DNA from: Gemmataceae bacterium
Lineage (GTDB): Bacteria; Planctomycetota; Planctomycetia; Gemmatales; Gemmataceae
Reading direction: 5' to 3'
NCBI GenBank assembly: GCA_020847555.1
Contig: JADLBT010000054.1
Coordinates: forward strand, 1-5,710
Length of the DNA: 5,710 nt
This document shows, in pieces, positions 4,966 to 5,710 of this stretch; position 1 is the first letter of the stretch, and each line of letters begins with the position of its first letter. Under the pieces are notes generated by a model, which ran no database searches, had not been told where the DNA came from, and saw nothing but the letters and a program-made list of their open reading frames with translations. Made by a program: the position numbers and the translations under genes.

Positions 4966-5710
4966 ATGCGAAGGATTGCGATCATCAACCAGAAAGGCGG
5001 CGTCGGGAAGACGACCACGGCGGTCAACCTGGCGGCCGCCCTGGCCCGCGCCGGGCAGCGCGTCTGCGTCATCGACCTGGATCCGCAGGCACACGCCACC
5101 ACCCACCTGGGGATCGAGCCGGACGGTAAGTCGCCGTCGATGTACGACGCTCTGACCACCTCGCGGCCCCTCGGCGAGGTGCGCCGCAAGGTCGAGGACG
5201 GACTGTGGGTCGCCCCGTCCGACATCAACCTGGCTGCCGCCGAGGTCGAGCTGGCGGGTGTCGTCGGTCGCGAGGTGATCCTGCGCGACCTGCTGCTGCA
5301 GGACGAGGGAGCGTTCGACTTCGTGCTCATGGACTGCGCTCCATCGCTGGGGGTGCTGACGCTCAACGCGCTGACGGCGGCGAACGAGGTCTTCATCCCG
5401 CTGCAGCCGCACTTCCTCGCCCTGCACGGCCTCGGCAAGCTGTTCGAGACGACGGCTCTGGTGGCGAAGCGCCTCAACCCGGCCGTGCAGGTGACGGGCA
5501 TCGTCCTGTGCCTGTACGAGGCGAGCACGCGCCTGGCCCAGGAGGTCCAGCGCGACCTGCAGGAGTACCTGGACCGAAGCCGAGCGGGCAACGCCCCGTG
5601 GTCGAGGGCGCGCGTCTTCGGCACGCGCATCCGGCGCAACATCAAGTTGGCGGAATGCCCGAGCTTCGGCCAGTCGATCTTCCGCTACGCCCCGTCGTGC
5701 CACGGCGCCG
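4966..5710 (+). CDS. ParA/Soj-family partitioning ATPase (C-terminus off window)
   Basis: 248 codons are present and the frame is open to the right edge; family lengths near 255-270 suggest that only about 10-25 residues are missing. The protein begins [20 protein letters not shown] with the deviant Walker A KGGVGKTT (10-17, signature Lys10), then [15 protein letters not shown] (35-49), Walker B FVLMD (119-123) followed by [26 protein letters not shown] (182-194) and [16 protein letters not shown] (223-238). These are ParA hallmarks: ATP-dependent dimerisation on DNA to move chromosomes, plasmids or protein cargo. It has no N-terminal helix-turn-helix, so it is the short Soj type and not the P1 type. 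Oddities: the usual QCEYYALEGL box reads [10 protein letters not shown] (147-156), and residues 203-216 before the RRN motif are a slightly long, Arg-rich loop. No parB is visible; it could lie to the right. Whether it is the chromosomal Soj or an orphan ParA cannot be decided here, so no symbol is given. Confidence 0.92.
   Translation, partial: MRRIAIINQKGGVGKTTTAVNLAAALARAGQRVCVIDLDPQAHATTHLGIEPDGKSPSMYDALTTSRPLGEVRRKVEDGLWVAPSDINLAAAEVELAGVVGREVILRDLLLQDEGAFDFVLMDCAPSLGVLTLNALTAANEVFIPLQPHFLALHGLGKLFETTALVAKRLNPAVQVTGIVLCLYEASTRLAQEVQRDLQEYLDRSRAGNAPWSRARVFGTRIRRNIKLAECPSFGQSIFRYAPSCHGA

Noticed and set aside
4945..5703. Minus-strand frame of 252 codons opposite parA
   Set aside because: It is antisense to clear ParA motifs; the protein is Arg/Gln-rich noise.

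Overview
High-GC bacterial DNA, best read as a planctomycete and probably a Gemmata-like one. I infer this from three things: a small protein with an N-terminal CxC...CxxC zinc ribbon, a proline-rich middle and a membrane helix; a Tyr/Arg/Gly-rich secreted miniprotein; and palindromic intergenic repeats, one carrying a CCTCGCTGACGCTTCGGGCT-like core that I recall as common in planctomycete genomes. This assignment is recall and inference, not a search result.

Layout from left to right. (1) 1-475, minus strand: zinc-ribbon/membrane protein, cut by the window edge at its C-terminal side. (2) 476-644: short gap containing a 76-bp composite palindrome (510-585), a decayed copy of the same 30-bp unit (598-627) and a small hairpin just past the sucA stop. 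(3) 645-3521, minus: complete sucA, the thiamine-diphosphate E1 subunit of 2-oxoglutarate dehydrogenase. (4) 3522-3807: divergent promoter region. (5) 3808-4188, plus: exported Tyr-rich protein of 126 residues with a strong RBS and a YYTPYR repeat. (6) 4189-4294: convergent gap holding a two-tier inverted repeat (4210-4272). (7) 4295-4672, minus: stand-alone protein made of two ACT domains. (8) 4673-4965: divergent gap with a nested 104-bp palindromic element (4703-4806) followed by a TATAAT promoter. (9) 4966-5710, plus: Soj/ParA-type ATPase, cut by the right edge close to its C-terminus.

The genes do not form one operon or one pathway. sucA belongs to the TCA cycle, the ACT protein is probably an amino-acid-sensing regulator, and ParA is a chromosome or cargo partitioning ATPase. 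Strand switches separate almost every pair, so most are probably transcribed alone. The most unusual content is non-coding: at least four copies of one palindromic unit in two gaps more than 4 kb apart, one of them embedded in a nested inverted repeat that may lie in the ACT gene's leader. I see no phage, CRISPR, toxin-antitoxin, transposase, tRNA or rRNA sequence.
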